Shown here one piece after another: positions 31,989 through 44,639 of a stretch of DNA of 64,000 nucleotides. Source of the DNA: Schizophyllum amplum (taxonomy: Eukaryota > Basidiomycota > Agaricomycetes > Agaricales > Schizophyllaceae); assembly GCA_007026445.1 (NCBI GenBank), contig VDMD01000015.1, positions 496,001 through 560,000 of the forward strand, written 5' to 3'. A program made the translations under genes and the position numbers. Under the pieces are notes generated by a model. That model was given only the letters and a program-made list of their open reading frames with translations, had not been told where the DNA came from and did not search any database. Within the stretch, counting starts at the first letter, position 1; every line of letters starts with the position of its first letter.

Positions 31989-34900
31989 ATGAGCTCTAAT
32001 GACCTTTTCTCGTTCTTGGAAGATGGCGAGACAGCAGACGACGTCGAGATGGGGGACGTCCCAGCCCCCACCGCGCCGCCGCGAAAGCGCAAGGCGCGAG
32101 AAACTTCTGAAAAGCACAACGGTGCTTCGGGCAGCGCTATGCAAGTGGACGAGACTGCAGAGACTCCTTCTTTGAAGAAGCCGCGTACAACATCGCCAGG
32201 TCCTCGTGTGCTGGACGACTTCGAGACGGAGGCGAAGCGCGAGGTCGCACCGAGCGCTGGTCTCACTGGCGGCCCCGCAGAAACGGCACCTGTGCAGCTA
32301 GGACATATGGTGCGCGCATTGCTATCTAGGCTGCATGACTGAGTCTGACACGACTTTGGCAGGTTCGACACAAAGTCGCTGTTCCCCCGAACTACAACTA
32401 CATTCCCATCTCCCAACACGTCCCTCCTGCAAAGCCCGATCGCGAGTACAAGTTCGAGCTTGATCCATTCCAGCGCACGTCCGTGCACGCCATCCAGCGC
32501 AACGAAAGTGTGCTTGTATCTGCCCACACCAGTGCGGGGAAGACTGTCGTAGCGGAGTACGCGATTGCACAATGTCTCAATAGAAAGCAGCGAGTGATCT
32601 ACACCAGCCCGATTAAGGTGGCTACATTCATCATAGTCCGTATCTTAACAGTCAATAACGATTCCTTGTGTCCCTCGTAGGCGTTAAGTAACCAAAAGTA
32701 CCGCGAGATGGCCTCGGAGTTCGGCGACGTCGGTCTCATGACGGGAGATACGACCATAAATCCGTCAGCAACGTGTTTGGTCATGACAACAGAGGTACGT
32801 ATCCTCTCTGAGATCCTCAAGTATCCCTTCTGAGCCCACTTTAGATTCTGCGGTCGATGTTGTACCGCGGCTCTGAAATTATGCGTGAAGTGGCATGGGT
32901 TATATTTGACGAAATTCACTACATGCGCGACAAGGAGCGTGGTGTCGTCTGGGAAGAGACTATCATCTTGCTTCCCCACACGGTCCGCTACGTTTTCCTG
33001 TCCGCCACCATACCGAACGCCATGGAATTTGCCGAGTGGATATGCGCGTCCCATGAGCAGCCTTGCCATGTCGTCTACACGGACTTCCGACCAACGCCAC
33101 TGCAGCACTACCTCTTTCCTGCTGGGGGTGAGGGAATTTACCTTGTCGTTAACGAAAAGAGTGAATTTCGCGAGGACAATTTTGCGAAGGCGATGGGCAA
33201 GCTGCAAGATTCCGCAGGCGAAGATCCTTCAGACCCCTTTGCGGGCAAAGGCAAGGGGAAGAAGCTCAAGAAGGGCGGTGATAAGAAAGGTGATTGTGGC
33301 ATCTGTGAGACCGGTGGATCGCTGACCGTACTCTCTAGGGCCCTCGGACATCGCTAAAATCATCAAGGTCATCATGAACAAGAACTACAACCCCGTCATC
33401 GTCTTCTCCTTCGCCAAGCGCGACTGCGAGTCCAACGCCATGAGCATGTCCAAGATGGAGTATAATAACGCCGATGAGCAAGCCACTGTCACTGAGATTT
33501 TCGAGAACGCCACCGCGAGCATCTCCCCCGCCGACCGCCAACTGCCCCAAATCACGAACCTGCTGCCCCTTCTCCGCCGTGGCATCGGCATCCACCACGG
33601 CGGCCTCCTTCCTATTCTCAAGGAAATGATCGAGATCCTCTTCCAAGCCGGCCTCATCAAGGTCCTCTTCGCCACCGAGACCTTCTCCATCGGGCTCAAC
33701 ATGCCCGCGAAGACCGTTGTGTTCACCGATGTGCAGAAGTTCGACGGAAGGGAGTTCAGGAATCTGTCCTCGGGCGAGTATATCCAGATGTCCGGGCGTG
33801 CTGGACGGCGTGGGCTGGACGATCGGGGTGTGGTCATTATGATGGTAGACGCGAAGATTGAACCGTCGGAGGCGCGTCGGATGATCAAGGGCGAGGCGGA
33901 CAGGCTAGACTCGGCGTTCCATCTTGGGTACAACATGATCATCAACCTCATGAAGGTGGAGGGAATCAGTCCTGAGTTCATGCTCGAGCGCTGTTTCTTC
34001 CAGTTCCAAAGCAGCGCGAGCGTGCCCGTGCTGCAGAAAGGTGAGCGCACAAATAGATTCGGTCAGAGCAAGAACTAACTCCTAATAGACTTGGAGAAGG
34101 CGGAAGAGGAACGCGACAAGATGAAGATCCCGGATGAACATCTCATTGCGGAATACTACGACTGCCGGCAGCAGCTTGACCAGCTCGGCGAGGACTTCCG
34201 GTCCGTCATCACACATCCGACCTATTCCCTCCCCTTCCTCCAACCCGGCCGCCTCATCAAGGTCAAGCACAAAAAACTCGATTTTGGCTGGGGTGTGGTC
34301 ATCAACTACCTAAAGCGACAACCGCCAAAGGTTCTTCCTCTCACTTCCGCACTGTTAGACAAAGCCTGATTCGCCTCTAGAATCGCCCCGTGGACCTTGC
34401 GAATGTCCCGCCTCACTCTCAATACGTCGTCGACGTCCTACTGAACATCGCTCGCGCCCCATATCAGCCAATGCCCAAGGGCCAGGTCTGGTCCACCGAG
34501 AAGGCCGCGTTCATACAGCCGTGTCCTCCGGGAGAGCGCGGGCTGCCCGTCGTGGTGCCCATCCTCCTCGACGTTGTCGAGGCAATCAGCCACATCCGGA
34601 TATTCCTGCCTAAAGACCTGCGGCAGGAAACTCAACGTGAAACCGTCTGGAAGAGCGTGTTGGAAGTACAAAGGCGATTCCCGGAGGGGATTGCGCTGTT
34701 GGACCCAGTGCAAAATATGGGGATCAAGGACGACAAGTTCCAAGCGTTGCTGAAGGTGAGTGCGCGAGAACGGATCACTTGGGAACAAAGAAGCTGACAA
34801 GACCCGATAATCCATAGAAAATTGCGCTTCTGGAGACCAAGCTTTTCAAGTCGCCCATGCACAAGGACCCGCGCCTCCCTGAGCATTACTCCGCATATGC

Positions 34901-35670
34901 ACTTAAGCACGAGGCTATGGAGCGCGTCCGCACACTTCAGCAACGCATTCAGCAGACGCACGACGTGCTTCAGCTCGACGAGCTGAAGTGTCGCAAGCGT
35001 GTCCTGCGTCGACTGGGCTTCACCACCGCGGACGATATCGTGGATGTCAAGGGTCGCGTGGCGTGCGAGATCAGCACGGGCGATGAGCTGCTCCTGACGG
35101 AGCTAGTGTTCAACGGCGTGTTCAATACGCTGTCTCCAGAACATATAGCGGCTTTGCTGAGCTGCTTTGTGTTCGACGAGAAGGTGCGTTTGCTATGAGC
35201 AATAGCGGTACTTACCACTGACCATGTTGTTGCAGAGCGAGCAAGTGGTAAAGCTGAAGGAGGACCTTGCGGCCCCGTTGCGGACGTTGCAGGAGACGGC
35301 GCGACGGATTGCAAAGGTGTCGAAAGAGTGCAAACTTCCAATTGACGAGGATGCATACGTGCAGTCCTTCCACGTCGAGCTGATGGACTGTGTGATGCAG
35401 TGGTGTCGTGGTGCATCCTTCGGCGAAATTTGCAAGGTGCGGTTGACGAAGGCATCTAGCGAGCGGGTTTACTAACCATTCTTCCAGTTGACAGACACGT
35501 TCGAGGGCAGCCTCATCCGTGTCTTCCGACGCCTGGGCGAGCTGCTACGGCAGATGGCGACTGCTGCCAAGGTCATAGGGAACAAGGAGTTGGAGGACAA
35601 GTTCGATAAGGCGACAGAGATCTTGGAACGCCCCAACTCGGTCATATTCTGCTCGTCGTTGTACTTGTAA
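31989..35670 (+). CDS. MTR4: Ski2-like exosome RNA helicase Mtr4
   Basis: About 1050 residues in ten or more exons, all in frame. Mtr4 is a nuclear 3'-5' RNA helicase that feeds RNA to the exosome, in yeast within TRAMP. The acidic N-terminus [20 protein letters not shown] precedes [14 protein letters not shown]. Helicase motifs: [17 protein letters not shown], Ia [86 protein letters not shown]. The arch (KOW) region follows [18 protein letters not shown]. It has the LRPK-like [20 protein letters not shown] and an RIFLPKDLR segment. The helical DSHCT domain ([33 protein letters not shown]) ends [12 protein letters not shown], close to the canonical Mtr4 ending. Confidence 0.97.
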
Positions 35671-35844
35671 CGCTTGGCATATGTATTGTACGACTACTGC
35701 CCATATTGTCATTGTTGCTCTCCCGAAGCTTTTCTACTTATGCGTGTGTGCTGCGTATGCTGTCGGTGGCATGATAGGTCAAGGAGGGCATGGGCACAGC
35801 GTGCAACTATATCATATAAGCGTCGCAATGGTGTATGACTCAAC

Positions 35845-35942
35845 GTTCAGATGACCGAGTGGTTAAGGTGATGCCCTGCTATGTTTCATAGTGACCAAGG
35901 CATTGTGCTTTGCACGCGGGTGTTCGAATCGCCCTCTGAACG
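35845..35942 (+). tRNA. tRNA-Ser(GCT) with 16-nt intron
   Basis: Acceptor GTTCAGA (35845-35851) pairs with TCTGAAC (35935-35941), discriminator G. The D-arm is GACCGAGTGGTTAAGGT. The anticodon stem ATGCC/GGCAT encloses loop CTGCTA-A with anticodon GCT, reading AGC/AGU. A 16-nt intron (35882-35897) sits after position 37. The long variable arm GTGC-TTT-GCAC marks a class II tRNA (Ser). The T-arm is GGGTG-TTCGAAT-CGCCC. TTTTT at 35945-35949 is the polymerase III terminator. Lies 175 bp downstream of MTR4. Confidence 0.95.
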
Positions 35943-36152
35943 AATTTTTGCTCCTTGTTCGACTGAATTGAGCGCACGTTCTGTTTACATATATCATGCC
36001 TGTACTGCTCCAAGGTTGATGTTATCGACAGGTGTAGCTGATCATCAGCGCCAGCGAGTTCATACTGAGCATTTTTCAAACTTGCACATATTCCTGTGTT
36101 TGTTCACCTGTATGAATCTGTGTTCACAAGCAGCCGCAGCGGTCATCGTGAT

Positions 36153-37450
36153 TTACAACTCCGCCAAGTATGACTTAAGAAGAGTCCTCCCAAACTCCTC
36201 AACCGTTCCCGTCTTCACTCCAAGCTTCTCTAAACGAGGGTCCGGAATACTGACTCCCGGATAGAAGGTGAACTCGGTCATCGCATCAAGCTGAGGGTAT
36301 CGTCCAATTTGAGTATTTACTTTTGTCGCAAGCTGAACAGCTTACCATATCATCAGCAGCGTGAAATCCGACTCTACCTGCAAACTTGAGCTGGATGGGC
36401 TGCCCCAGACCTGTATATCATGTTCAATTAGCGCAATTAGCCACAGACCGATAATATGCGCCTTGGCTCAGCTCCGCCGCGAAATCCTCATAGGTCATGC
36501 GCGCACTTCCGAGGACGAATGTTTGGCCAAGGATTTCGGATGCGCGGCTGTCGCACTGCTTGAATAGCGCCAGGACTGCGGGGCCCATGTCATGGCCGAT
36601 CCATGTCTGCACTGTGGGCGCGTTGGGGCGCATGATTGTGGGCAGGATGTAGCCATTGTCAGTCTTCTCCCAGGAATGTCCTAAAAACCTGTGCCACGAA
36701 AGTGTGAATCAATTGACGAGCGGTGCAGGGCACAAACGATGCTTACGGCTTAAGGACATTCTCAAAGAAACCGCCTGTGGCGATGGACGCATCAGCGAGA
36801 CCCGACGCCTCGAGGTACCTTTGAACTTTGGCCTTTTCTGGAAACCATCCACGGTGAGCAAGACGTTCGGAACAGATGCACGGATCTGACCATCGCTTTG
36901 AACTGCATTGGTGTATTTCCCTTTTGAGAGCTCGCTCACGTCGGGCAGGGTACTGTAGAGGCGATGAGAGGTCGGATAGACATCACAAACGCAAGCATAA
37001 TCATACCTGAATACTACGAAGCGAACACCTGCTCCCTTGCTCGCGTCGATAACATTCGTGCCTTGTGCTATCTCTGGCAAGGATGGATCAAATGGTATAG
37101 TGACCTGGGTAGGACATCAATCTGATAAACGCGCCGATGCGCTGCAAACATTCATCTATACCAAAAAAATGGCCTCGGCACCTGTCACTGCCTTTTTTAC
37201 GGCCTCCTTGTCGCCCAAGTTGGCAGCGACAACTTCAGCACCGAGCTTGACGAGTGCACGAGCAGAGTCCGAATTGACGTCGCGCGTCACAGCGCGAGGG
37301 GTAAAGGTGCCGTCCTTGAGAATGGCATGGACAACTGCTGAACCTATGTTGAACATGACGCATGTATCAGTGCTCTGGTAGAAGAGAACGCGCCGAACAC
37401 TCACCTTGCTGGCCAATGCCGCCGAAAACGGTAGCGATTCGTGTCGACAT
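36153..37450 (-). CDS. NmrA-like NAD(P)-binding protein
   Basis: Starts MSTRIATVFGGIGQQ (37450) and after one intron continues GSAVVHAILKDGTFTPRAVT. The combined GGIGQQG is the glycine-rich Rossmann motif typical of NmrA-like atypical short-chain dehydrogenases. Further blocks are ALVKLGAEVVAANLGDKEAV, VTIPFDPSLPEIAQGTNVID, ASKGAGVRFVVF, LPDVSELSKGKYTNAVQSD, VQRYLEASGLADASIATGGF, FENVLKP, MGPAVLALFKQCDSRASEIL, RMTYEDFAAELSQ and the end GVKTGTVEEFGRTLLKSYLA-EL. Members either sense NAD(P) redox state, like NmrA in nitrogen repression, or act as isoflavone-reductase-like enzymes. The catalytic Tyr of classical SDRs is not evident, so the exact role is open. About six introns of roughly 50 bp. 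Confidence 0.85.
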
Positions 37451-38040
37451 GTCGTGAAGATGTCAGATGCCGGATATATGTTCGAATCTTTTCATCCAAA
37501 GACTCGAGCTTATATACGAAGATGCGAAACCGGGGGCCAGGAGACCTACAGGGTGACTCGATGTCTGACACAAGCTCAGTGGGCTCATGCCGAAGGGACT
37601 GCACGTCAAATTTCCGAACACGCGGGGATTTACCTGGACGTCGGACTACTTGAAAGGATCTTGGCCTTTGTCTGGTGATAGAGCCGCAGGCTGGAATCGA
37701 GTGTAACTGTTTGCCCAAGGGAAAGGGATGAGTGAGCAGCAGGTCCGCCGATTGGCCGGGTGTTGACAAGACGATCCAGTGTACAGGCCGCGTCACGCAT
37801 CGCATGAGCCTGCCGCAAGCCGTGTCGCGTCATGGGCCTGGTGGCAAGAAACATCGCATGTCAGCGGCCTTCGGTAAGCGAGATCCTGACCAGGTTGATT
37901 ACAGCCTTGGACTCTGATGGAGACGAAGCGCTTGTACTAGATAAAGTGAGTGCACCCCAAGTCAAGAATTAACTGCACTCAGCTCCTCACGGCAGTGCAG
38001 TCCGCCGCATTGATATAGGCATACTATAACTATTACCAGT
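37451..38040. other. Intergenic, no supported gene
   Basis: About 590 bp upstream of the NmrA-like gene and downstream of the TRAPPII gene. Short open frames only; no RNA gene is seen. Confidence 0.45.
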
Positions 38041-41000
38041 TTAACTGGAACCTAACACAAACGTGCTTCGCCCGCCCCTCGGCAAGACGAGTAGAGTTTC
38101 CGCATCGTGCTCCTGGTGCGTCCGCAAGCTGGGCAAGGCAAGCGATCCCATCGTCATCTCTCCTGCTACAGGAAGCGGAGTGATGATGACCTTTGGAAGT
38201 GGAAGCTCGCCGTGGTGCAATGCAATCAAAGTTACTGGGAACGAGAACTCGCCGTTATCCTTGAAGACGAATGAGCTGGATGAGCGCGAACAAAAGAAGG
38301 TTTGAGAGGAGGATTACGAAACTGACCTCAGCCGCGAAGTCCCCCCGTTTTCGGCCGCTCACCAGCCAGTCCTGTGTCATCTCCTCGAGGTCGAAGCGCA
38401 AAGTATACTGTCTGTCCGAATCTCTCGGCTTGTCGCTCCAATGGAAGGACGTCCGCACAGTGATCAAGGCCGACAGCGGCTGACCAGCGTAAAATGGTGA
38501 CTCCTCAGACGCGTCCTCGGCGGCAGCAGGATTTGAAGTAACTCGCAAGCCTGCTGCGGCTACGATCTAGGTTATAACCGTCAGATCGTTGTTCGCGTCG
38601 ACGAAAGAGGTAGGACAGCTCACGTCCATTGTCGGCACGTCCACAGGAATGGCCAGCTCCTTCCACTTGCCTTTCGGTGGGTAGGAATGTCGGTTGGCTC
38701 TCAGCAATTGCAACACAGGATCCACGGACTCGTTGTCTGCGGATGGGACGTCCAGCTCCCCCGTGATGCTGTATTTCTGTATCCACTTTGTATCGCTTTC
38801 CAATGCTTTGGTGAGGTTGGCGAGGAGCGTCACCCGGGTGGGCAGATCCGAGATGTCGTTTCCTAGCGCGGAGCGTACGGATTCATCGAGAAGAGCTTGC
38901 ACCTCTGTCAATTTACTTCGTCAGGACATGACTAGGAAAGACCAACGGGTATCGCTGACCTTCCCGCAGGATACGATACTTGATGCTGAAGCGTAGTGAC
39001 TCAAGAACTGCTCCCTGTTCAGAACAAGATCGACACGGATCAGGAAGTCTCTCACCAGGGCCCCCATTCGACTGAAGGCAGAATAAGAAAGACGCTGGTT
39101 GCGAGGGCGTGACCGTCTGTTTATCCCAACGTTAAAAAGCATTTCGATGCCGAATGCATCATCTTACCACCACTCTCGCCTTCCTCGAGCACACAGAGAC
39201 CCTCGCGCTCTCCGCCGGGTCCAAAAGCTCGAGCTGCGCATCAGAAATGCGGATGTGCTGATGCGTCGTCGTTTCTACAACGAATCGGGAGAACAACCTG
39301 AGGGAAGGGGATGTTACTTCCCTCATGTCGTTCCTGAAGACCGTAGAAACACGCACTTGTTTCCACGGAAATGGTCTTTAACGTGTATAGCGACGGGCAG
39401 GGATGTCAATACCGAGCGCGACAGTAGCAAGGTACGAGTCGTTTCGGGGTCATCCTGAACATCGTACTCGACCTTGATGGCGACCTGCTATGATAAGCCG
39501 GTTCAGAATGCTCTTCATGATGAATGTGGGTCAACTCAACGTACCATTATTCTCGCTGATGGGGTACCGGTGTGCGGCACCTCAATTAGCACAGTGCAAT
39601 CAGGATCAACATCCAAGAGTGTGAAGCCTTCGTCGATAGCCTCGATATTTGCTGGTGGGGAGCCTGCCACACGGATGCGTCAGGTTTCTGCCTCCACGTC
39701 ATTGAAAGAAGTTTGCTCACCGGAGGCCAGGACAGCCTTCGCATGCTCGTGCTGCACATTCTGCGACGACAGCCGGACCATGGCGCGACTCAGATGGTTT
39801 CTGCCCGTTGACAACGCCACCAATATCGATCGACGCCCTAGCTGGACTAGTCACTCCCGTCAGCACAGGGCCATCTAAATCGACAGACGAAGGACTCACT
39901 CAAGTCCGGCTGCCGCACCCGCAAGTCTAGCGCGAGCAGGTCGTGCGGGATGTGCACCAGCGTCACGTCCCGCGCCGAGCGAAGCACTTTGACCGAGCTA
40001 CTGCTCTTGCGGTGCGTGCGCTGTAGGACAAGTTTGGAAATGTAGGCCTCGCTGGTGTCGAGGGCGAAGGTGCCGTGGAGCGGAATCTGATGTATGCATC
40101 AAGACAACCTGTGTTAGGACCGGCACCAGGAAGAAGGTAGGCAAGTGACTTACAGGGGAGAAGGTCGTCAACTGGGTCTTCCCGGGAGCAAGCGAGTCTG
40201 TCTGCGCAGTGAAGGTCAGACGCTCGGAGTCGCGGCCGACGAGGTTGACTCTAATCTCAGTGACAGGGAGAGGCTGACAGAAAATGAGAGGACGACTTGT
40301 CAAAGAACGTTCATCGGTCTTACACAAGGCAAGTGATTCGTGACGATGATATTCAGGTTATTCCCGTCTTTGTTGCCACTCGGCACAGCCTCGTTCTCCG
40401 CCGTCAACGTCAATGCAGGATGGTCGGTATATTCAAGCTCTGCGAATGCATTAGTGATCGCATAGTTTAAGTAAACAACTGCGGCTGCACGAACGTTGAT
40501 CCAACTCTACCGCAGCCTTCTGCAACGCCTCAATTAAACCCACCAGATACCTCTCGCTGTCCGCCTGGTCCATTAAAAGCTCCTTCCCCATCGTCGTGAC
40601 ATATGCATTCAAGAACGCCAGCAGCGTGTGTATCCAGTCCCGGTCATGCTGCTGGTCGAGCGCGGCGTGCGTGTCGAGTGCGCGTGAGAGCACAAAGAAT
40701 TCCAGGGACGTCCAGTGGTGCGGGGAATAGTGCGCTGGGAGGGAGGTAAAGGTGGTAAGCGCGGTACTGAGGCGTTGGCGGTGTCTACATGGGGATGATC
40801 AGCTGGTACCTTTTAGAGGGATGCGAAAGACCCACACGTCAAGTGCGGCCAGGCTGCCGTGCAGCTTCAGAGCAAATTTACGCCTCCCGGCCTTCGCATA
40901 CATGTCTATGGCGAGCTTCGTGGTGCTGACATATAGCTCGTGGAAGTGGTCCTTGTCGCTGATGGCGTATAATACATCTCGGTTGCTAATCTTCAGCGGG

Positions 41001-42484
41001 GACTCCGTCGTCGTACTAACCGGTCCTTGATACGCATTGCAGAACGGAGGCTTATTCGGTAAGTGGCCAGCATTGATGCCAATGTTGTCCAGCTTGGGTT
41101 TAAGCTCAGTCGACATGCCGGAAGCGAGGAGAAAAGATCATCACTTGTATGCGAGCCAATTCCAACAGTTCGCCCTTGCCTGCGTTCAGCGCTGCAACTT
41201 TCGGGCTCTCAACGCGGAATGCGGCCAGCCATGAGTCACACTGGGCGACGACGCTTAAGGCAGAGGAGTAGGTCCATGATTCGATGAAGTACTGAGGTAG
41301 AGTGTTCTACAAAAGCGGACTTAGCCGACTTGCAAGGGAGATATATGACAGCCTGCAGTACCTGAACCTCACGTAGCCGCCGCCCAAATGCACTGAGGAA
41401 TGCGCTGGTCTTGTGACTGACTTCATTCAGGCGGCCAAGATTGGCAAGAAGCTCGCACTGACGAGCGAGCAAGTATATGCGGAAGTCGAAGACAGAGATG
41501 GTGTTGGCGAGGATGAGGTCCTTGTAGGGCTTCTTAGAAATGGAGAGGAGGGATGCGGAGTCGTCGTTGGGGGCGGGGCTGATGAGCGTGCCAAACCAGG
41601 AAAGGTTCTTGTCCTTGAGTACACCATAAAACAGGAGCTCAAGCTCGTCGTATTGAGCTAGAGCGTCTTCATATAAACCGATGCCTTCGAATGAGGTAGC
41701 GAGGGTTTCCTGCGCGCGCGGTGAGTATGATACACAGACGGCACTCATCAACGCACTTTCAGCACGAAAAACGTGCAAAAGTTCCATCCAGGCATAAGTC
41801 GCTGGCCCTCGGAGCGTTTGACCTCTTCCTCGCGCTGTTGCAGCACAAGATCGAACGCAGAAACGAGTCCCTCCTTGATCTTGTTCACCGCTTCGGCCCA
41901 AGTGGCGGGATTATCGGCAGACGTGGCGGACCAAGAGAGCTGCACACATCGGTCCCGCTTGTCCGTGTTGAAGTCAGCACGTATCTTGTCGTAGACGCTG
42001 CCCTTGATCGCGAAGAAGTTGCCGGTGACGGGCTTGGCTTCCGGTTTGACAACCTGGACGATGAGCCATTCCTGGTTCTTGCGGTTCACAATGGACGTGT
42101 GCCAGTCCTTGATCTGTTTCTTGACTGACGTTCGGTACAGCTCAAGATCGGCGTCCTGTGTGTTGCTTCAGCCGAGTTCGTCTCCCGATGGATGTTACGC
42201 ACCTCGCATGCGATGAAGAACATATGCAGGAGGGGCCTGTCCAGTACAGTCACCGGCACCTGGGATGTGTTCTCGTCCCTGAGCGTTCCAAGGGGCATAA
42301 AGTTGACATAGAGCTCCTGGATGGTACGTATCGACGAGCGCGCGGCGGGCTTCCAGTGTATGTTGCGCAGGGGGAGCTGGGCTTCGAGGGACGCGGTTAT
42401 CTGTTTCCATGTGCCAGACGCGAGTAGCAGTGGCGGCCCTGCAAACGAGACGCCGACTTTCTGCGACGGCGCACGGCTCGCCAT
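38041..42484 (-). CDS. TRS130: TRAPP II complex subunit Trs130/TRAPPC10
   Basis: Large subunit of TRAPPII, the exchange factor for Ypt31/Rab11 at the late Golgi; about 1150 residues with many introns. The N-terminus MASRAPSQKVGVSFAGPPLL, TWKQITASLEAQLPLRNIHW and RSSIRTIQELYVNFMPLG is diagnostic. Next come TSVKKQIKDWHTSIVNRKNQ, EWLIVQVVKPEAKP, VYDKIRADFNTDKRDRCVQL and the helical repeats ETLATSFEGIGLYEDALAQY, DELELLFYGVLKDKNLSWFG and IYLLARQCELLANLGRLNEV. The C-terminal half is beta-rich (trafficking/Ig-like) and ends PRGGRSTFVLGSS at 38041. The middle (39-41 kb) consists of many short exons whose borders I did not all fix. The open frame extends upstream to 42628 but runs into the RRP3 start, so the ATG at 42484 is used. 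Confidence 0.88.
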
Positions 42485-42627
42485 GATCGTCGAGTTCAAG
42501 TCTTGACGCCACGATCCGCGCGCCTTGCCGCCGCCCGGTAGAGCGGCCCGGGGCGAGGCATCAGTCGATCGAGCGCCGCCCATCTTGCCCTTGTATTTTC
42601 TAGCCGCACCCCCCGAACTCGGAAACA

Positions 42628-44192
42628 ATGGCAGGCCCCGAAGAAGCCACCACGTCTACCCCATCATCGTCCTTCAAGTCGCTGGGACTCATAGATCCGC
42701 TACTCCAGGCTCTTGAGCAAATGCAATTCAAGACGCCTACCGAAATTCAGACACAGGCACTCCCCCACGCTCTCGAGGGCCGCGACATTATCGGTGTCGC
42801 GTCGACTGGCTCTGGAAAGACGGCTGCATTCGCGCTTCCTATCCTGCAAAAGCTGTGGGATGACCCCAAAGGTCTTTTCGCATGTGTCCTTGCACCTACA
42901 CGCGAACTCGCCTACCAGATATCACAACAATTCGAGGCTCTGGGCTCCACTATGGGCGTCCGCTGTGCCGTAATAGTCGGTGGGACAGACATCATGGCAC
43001 AAAAGGTTGCTCTGGCGAAGCGACCGCACATCATTGTCGCTACTCCTGGCCGTCTAGACGATCACTTGGAAAAGACGAAGGGATTCAACTTGCGGGGGAT
43101 CAAGTTCTTAGTGCGTATCTCCAGTCGCATGCGGGGTGCTGTACTTGACTTCCAGATCTATAGGTCCTTGACGAAGCAGACCGGCTCTTGGACATGGACT
43201 TTGGCCCTGTCATCGACAAAATATTGAAGGTCATCCCGAAGGAGCGGACGACATATCTGTTCTCTGCCACCATGACCACAAAGGTAGCAAAACTGCAGCG
43301 AGCAAGCTTGTCAAATCCGGTTCGAGTTGAAGTCAACACCAAGTGCGTATAATTGTAACTCGTCCGTCTTGCAGACAATTAAGCCTTGCTCAGATACCAG
43401 ACCGTCGACACCTTGCTACAATACTATCTTCTCATGCCGCTAAAGGAAAAAGATACTATGCTCGTGTACCTCGCTAATACGTTGGCACAAAATTCAATTA
43501 TGATCTTCACTAGAACGGTGAACGATGCTTCACGGTATGCACGGCTCACGTATGTCCAATGAATTTACTAACTATGTACTCAGACTATCCATCATTCTCC
43601 GGACATTGGGATTCCCCGCTGTCCCTCTGCACGGTCAACTCAGCCAAAGTCAACGTTTGGGCGCTCTCGCTAAGTTCAAGAGCGGTGGTCGCAAGGTCCT
43701 CGTCGCTACTGATGTTGCCAGTCGGTACGCTCAACCACCATGTCCACGACGTCCTTTCACACCTTCTCACTCTTTACACCTTTCCTCAGCGGCCTCGACA
43801 TCCCCTCTGTCGACATCGTCATCAACTTCGACATCCCCACCCACTCAAAGGACTACATCCACCGCGTCGGTCGCACGGCGCGCGCCGGCCGCGCCGGCAA
43901 GTCCATCACCTTCGTCACGCAGTACGACGTCGAGTTCGTCATGCGCATCGAGAAGGTCATCGGGAAGAAGATGGAGCTGTGGCCGTCGGACGAGGAAGAA
44001 GTATCTCTACTACGCGAGCGCGTGCAGGAGGCGGCGCGGGTCGCGGCGGCTGAGATGCGGGATCAGGCCAGGGCGGGGCATGGGAAGAAGAGGAGGAGGG
44101 GTGGCGAGGAGGGCGGGAGGGATGATCGGGACCGGGACGACGATGTGGTCGAGGCGGGGATGCCCATGAAGCGGAAGAAGGGGTCACGGTGA
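42628..44192 (+). CDS. RRP3: DEAD-box RNA helicase Rrp3 (DDX47)
   Basis: Nucleolar helicase for 18S rRNA maturation, in five or more exons. Starts [20 protein letters not shown], then Q motif [20 protein letters not shown], Walker [12 protein letters not shown], Ia [13 protein letters not shown], Ib [29 protein letters not shown] (split by an intron), [74 protein letters not shown] and [17 protein letters not shown]. The order [10 protein letters not shown] and LPLKEKDT-like [13 protein letters not shown] is that of Rrp3, not other DEAD helicases. The Arg/Gly/Lys-rich tail ends MKRKKGSR at 44192. The start is 143 bp from the divergent TRS130 start. Confidence 0.95.
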
Positions 44193-44367
44193 TGTTGTGC
44201 AGTTGTAAGTAGAATACGAAGTTCGTCAGAGACGTGAAAATAGTTGCTTCATGTACACTTGTGAAAATGTTGTGAAGGGCAATATTCCAGAAAATGCAGA
44301 CGCTGTTGTCCTGCAAAACTTCTCCGTACGAAAGAGAGGCAAAAGGGAAGAAACAACGAAAGCGTAG

Positions 44368-44455
44368 CTGCCCCCGTGAGGTTCGAACTCACGATCTTGT
44401 GATTGCCAAGTGGAACTTAACAGTCACACGCCTTAACCAGCTGGGCCAGGGGGCA
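44368..44455 (-). tRNA. tRNA-Asn(GTT) with 14-nt intron
   Basis: Read on the minus strand: acceptor TGCCCCC pairs with GGGGGCA, discriminator G at 44368. The anticodon stem TGTGA/TCACA encloses CTGTTA-A with anticodon GTT (codons AAC/AAU). A 14-nt intron occupies 44417-44404 after position 37. The T-arm is GTGAG-TTCGAAC-CTCAC. The total of 88 nt minus the intron leaves 74 nt. Lies between RRP3 and the oxygenase gene. Confidence 0.95.
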
Positions 44456-44639
44456 CATGGTTGTCAGGCCTTTGCAGCCTATATGACTATTACACAAAGG
44501 CGCTCAGTAATAGACATCTGACGATCTCGTTACGAATCCAGCCCGGATCGGCTCGTTCACTCGAAGGACAGCGAAGTCTCCCAGACAGAACAAAAGCAAG
44601 AAATACAACACGTGAACCGGTCAATGTGCATGTGAAGGG

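Noticed and set aside
42485..42628. Upstream extension of TRS130 to 42628
   Set aside because: It would overlap the RRP3 start codon, and the sequence is unlike family N-termini; the ATG at 42484 gives the conserved start.
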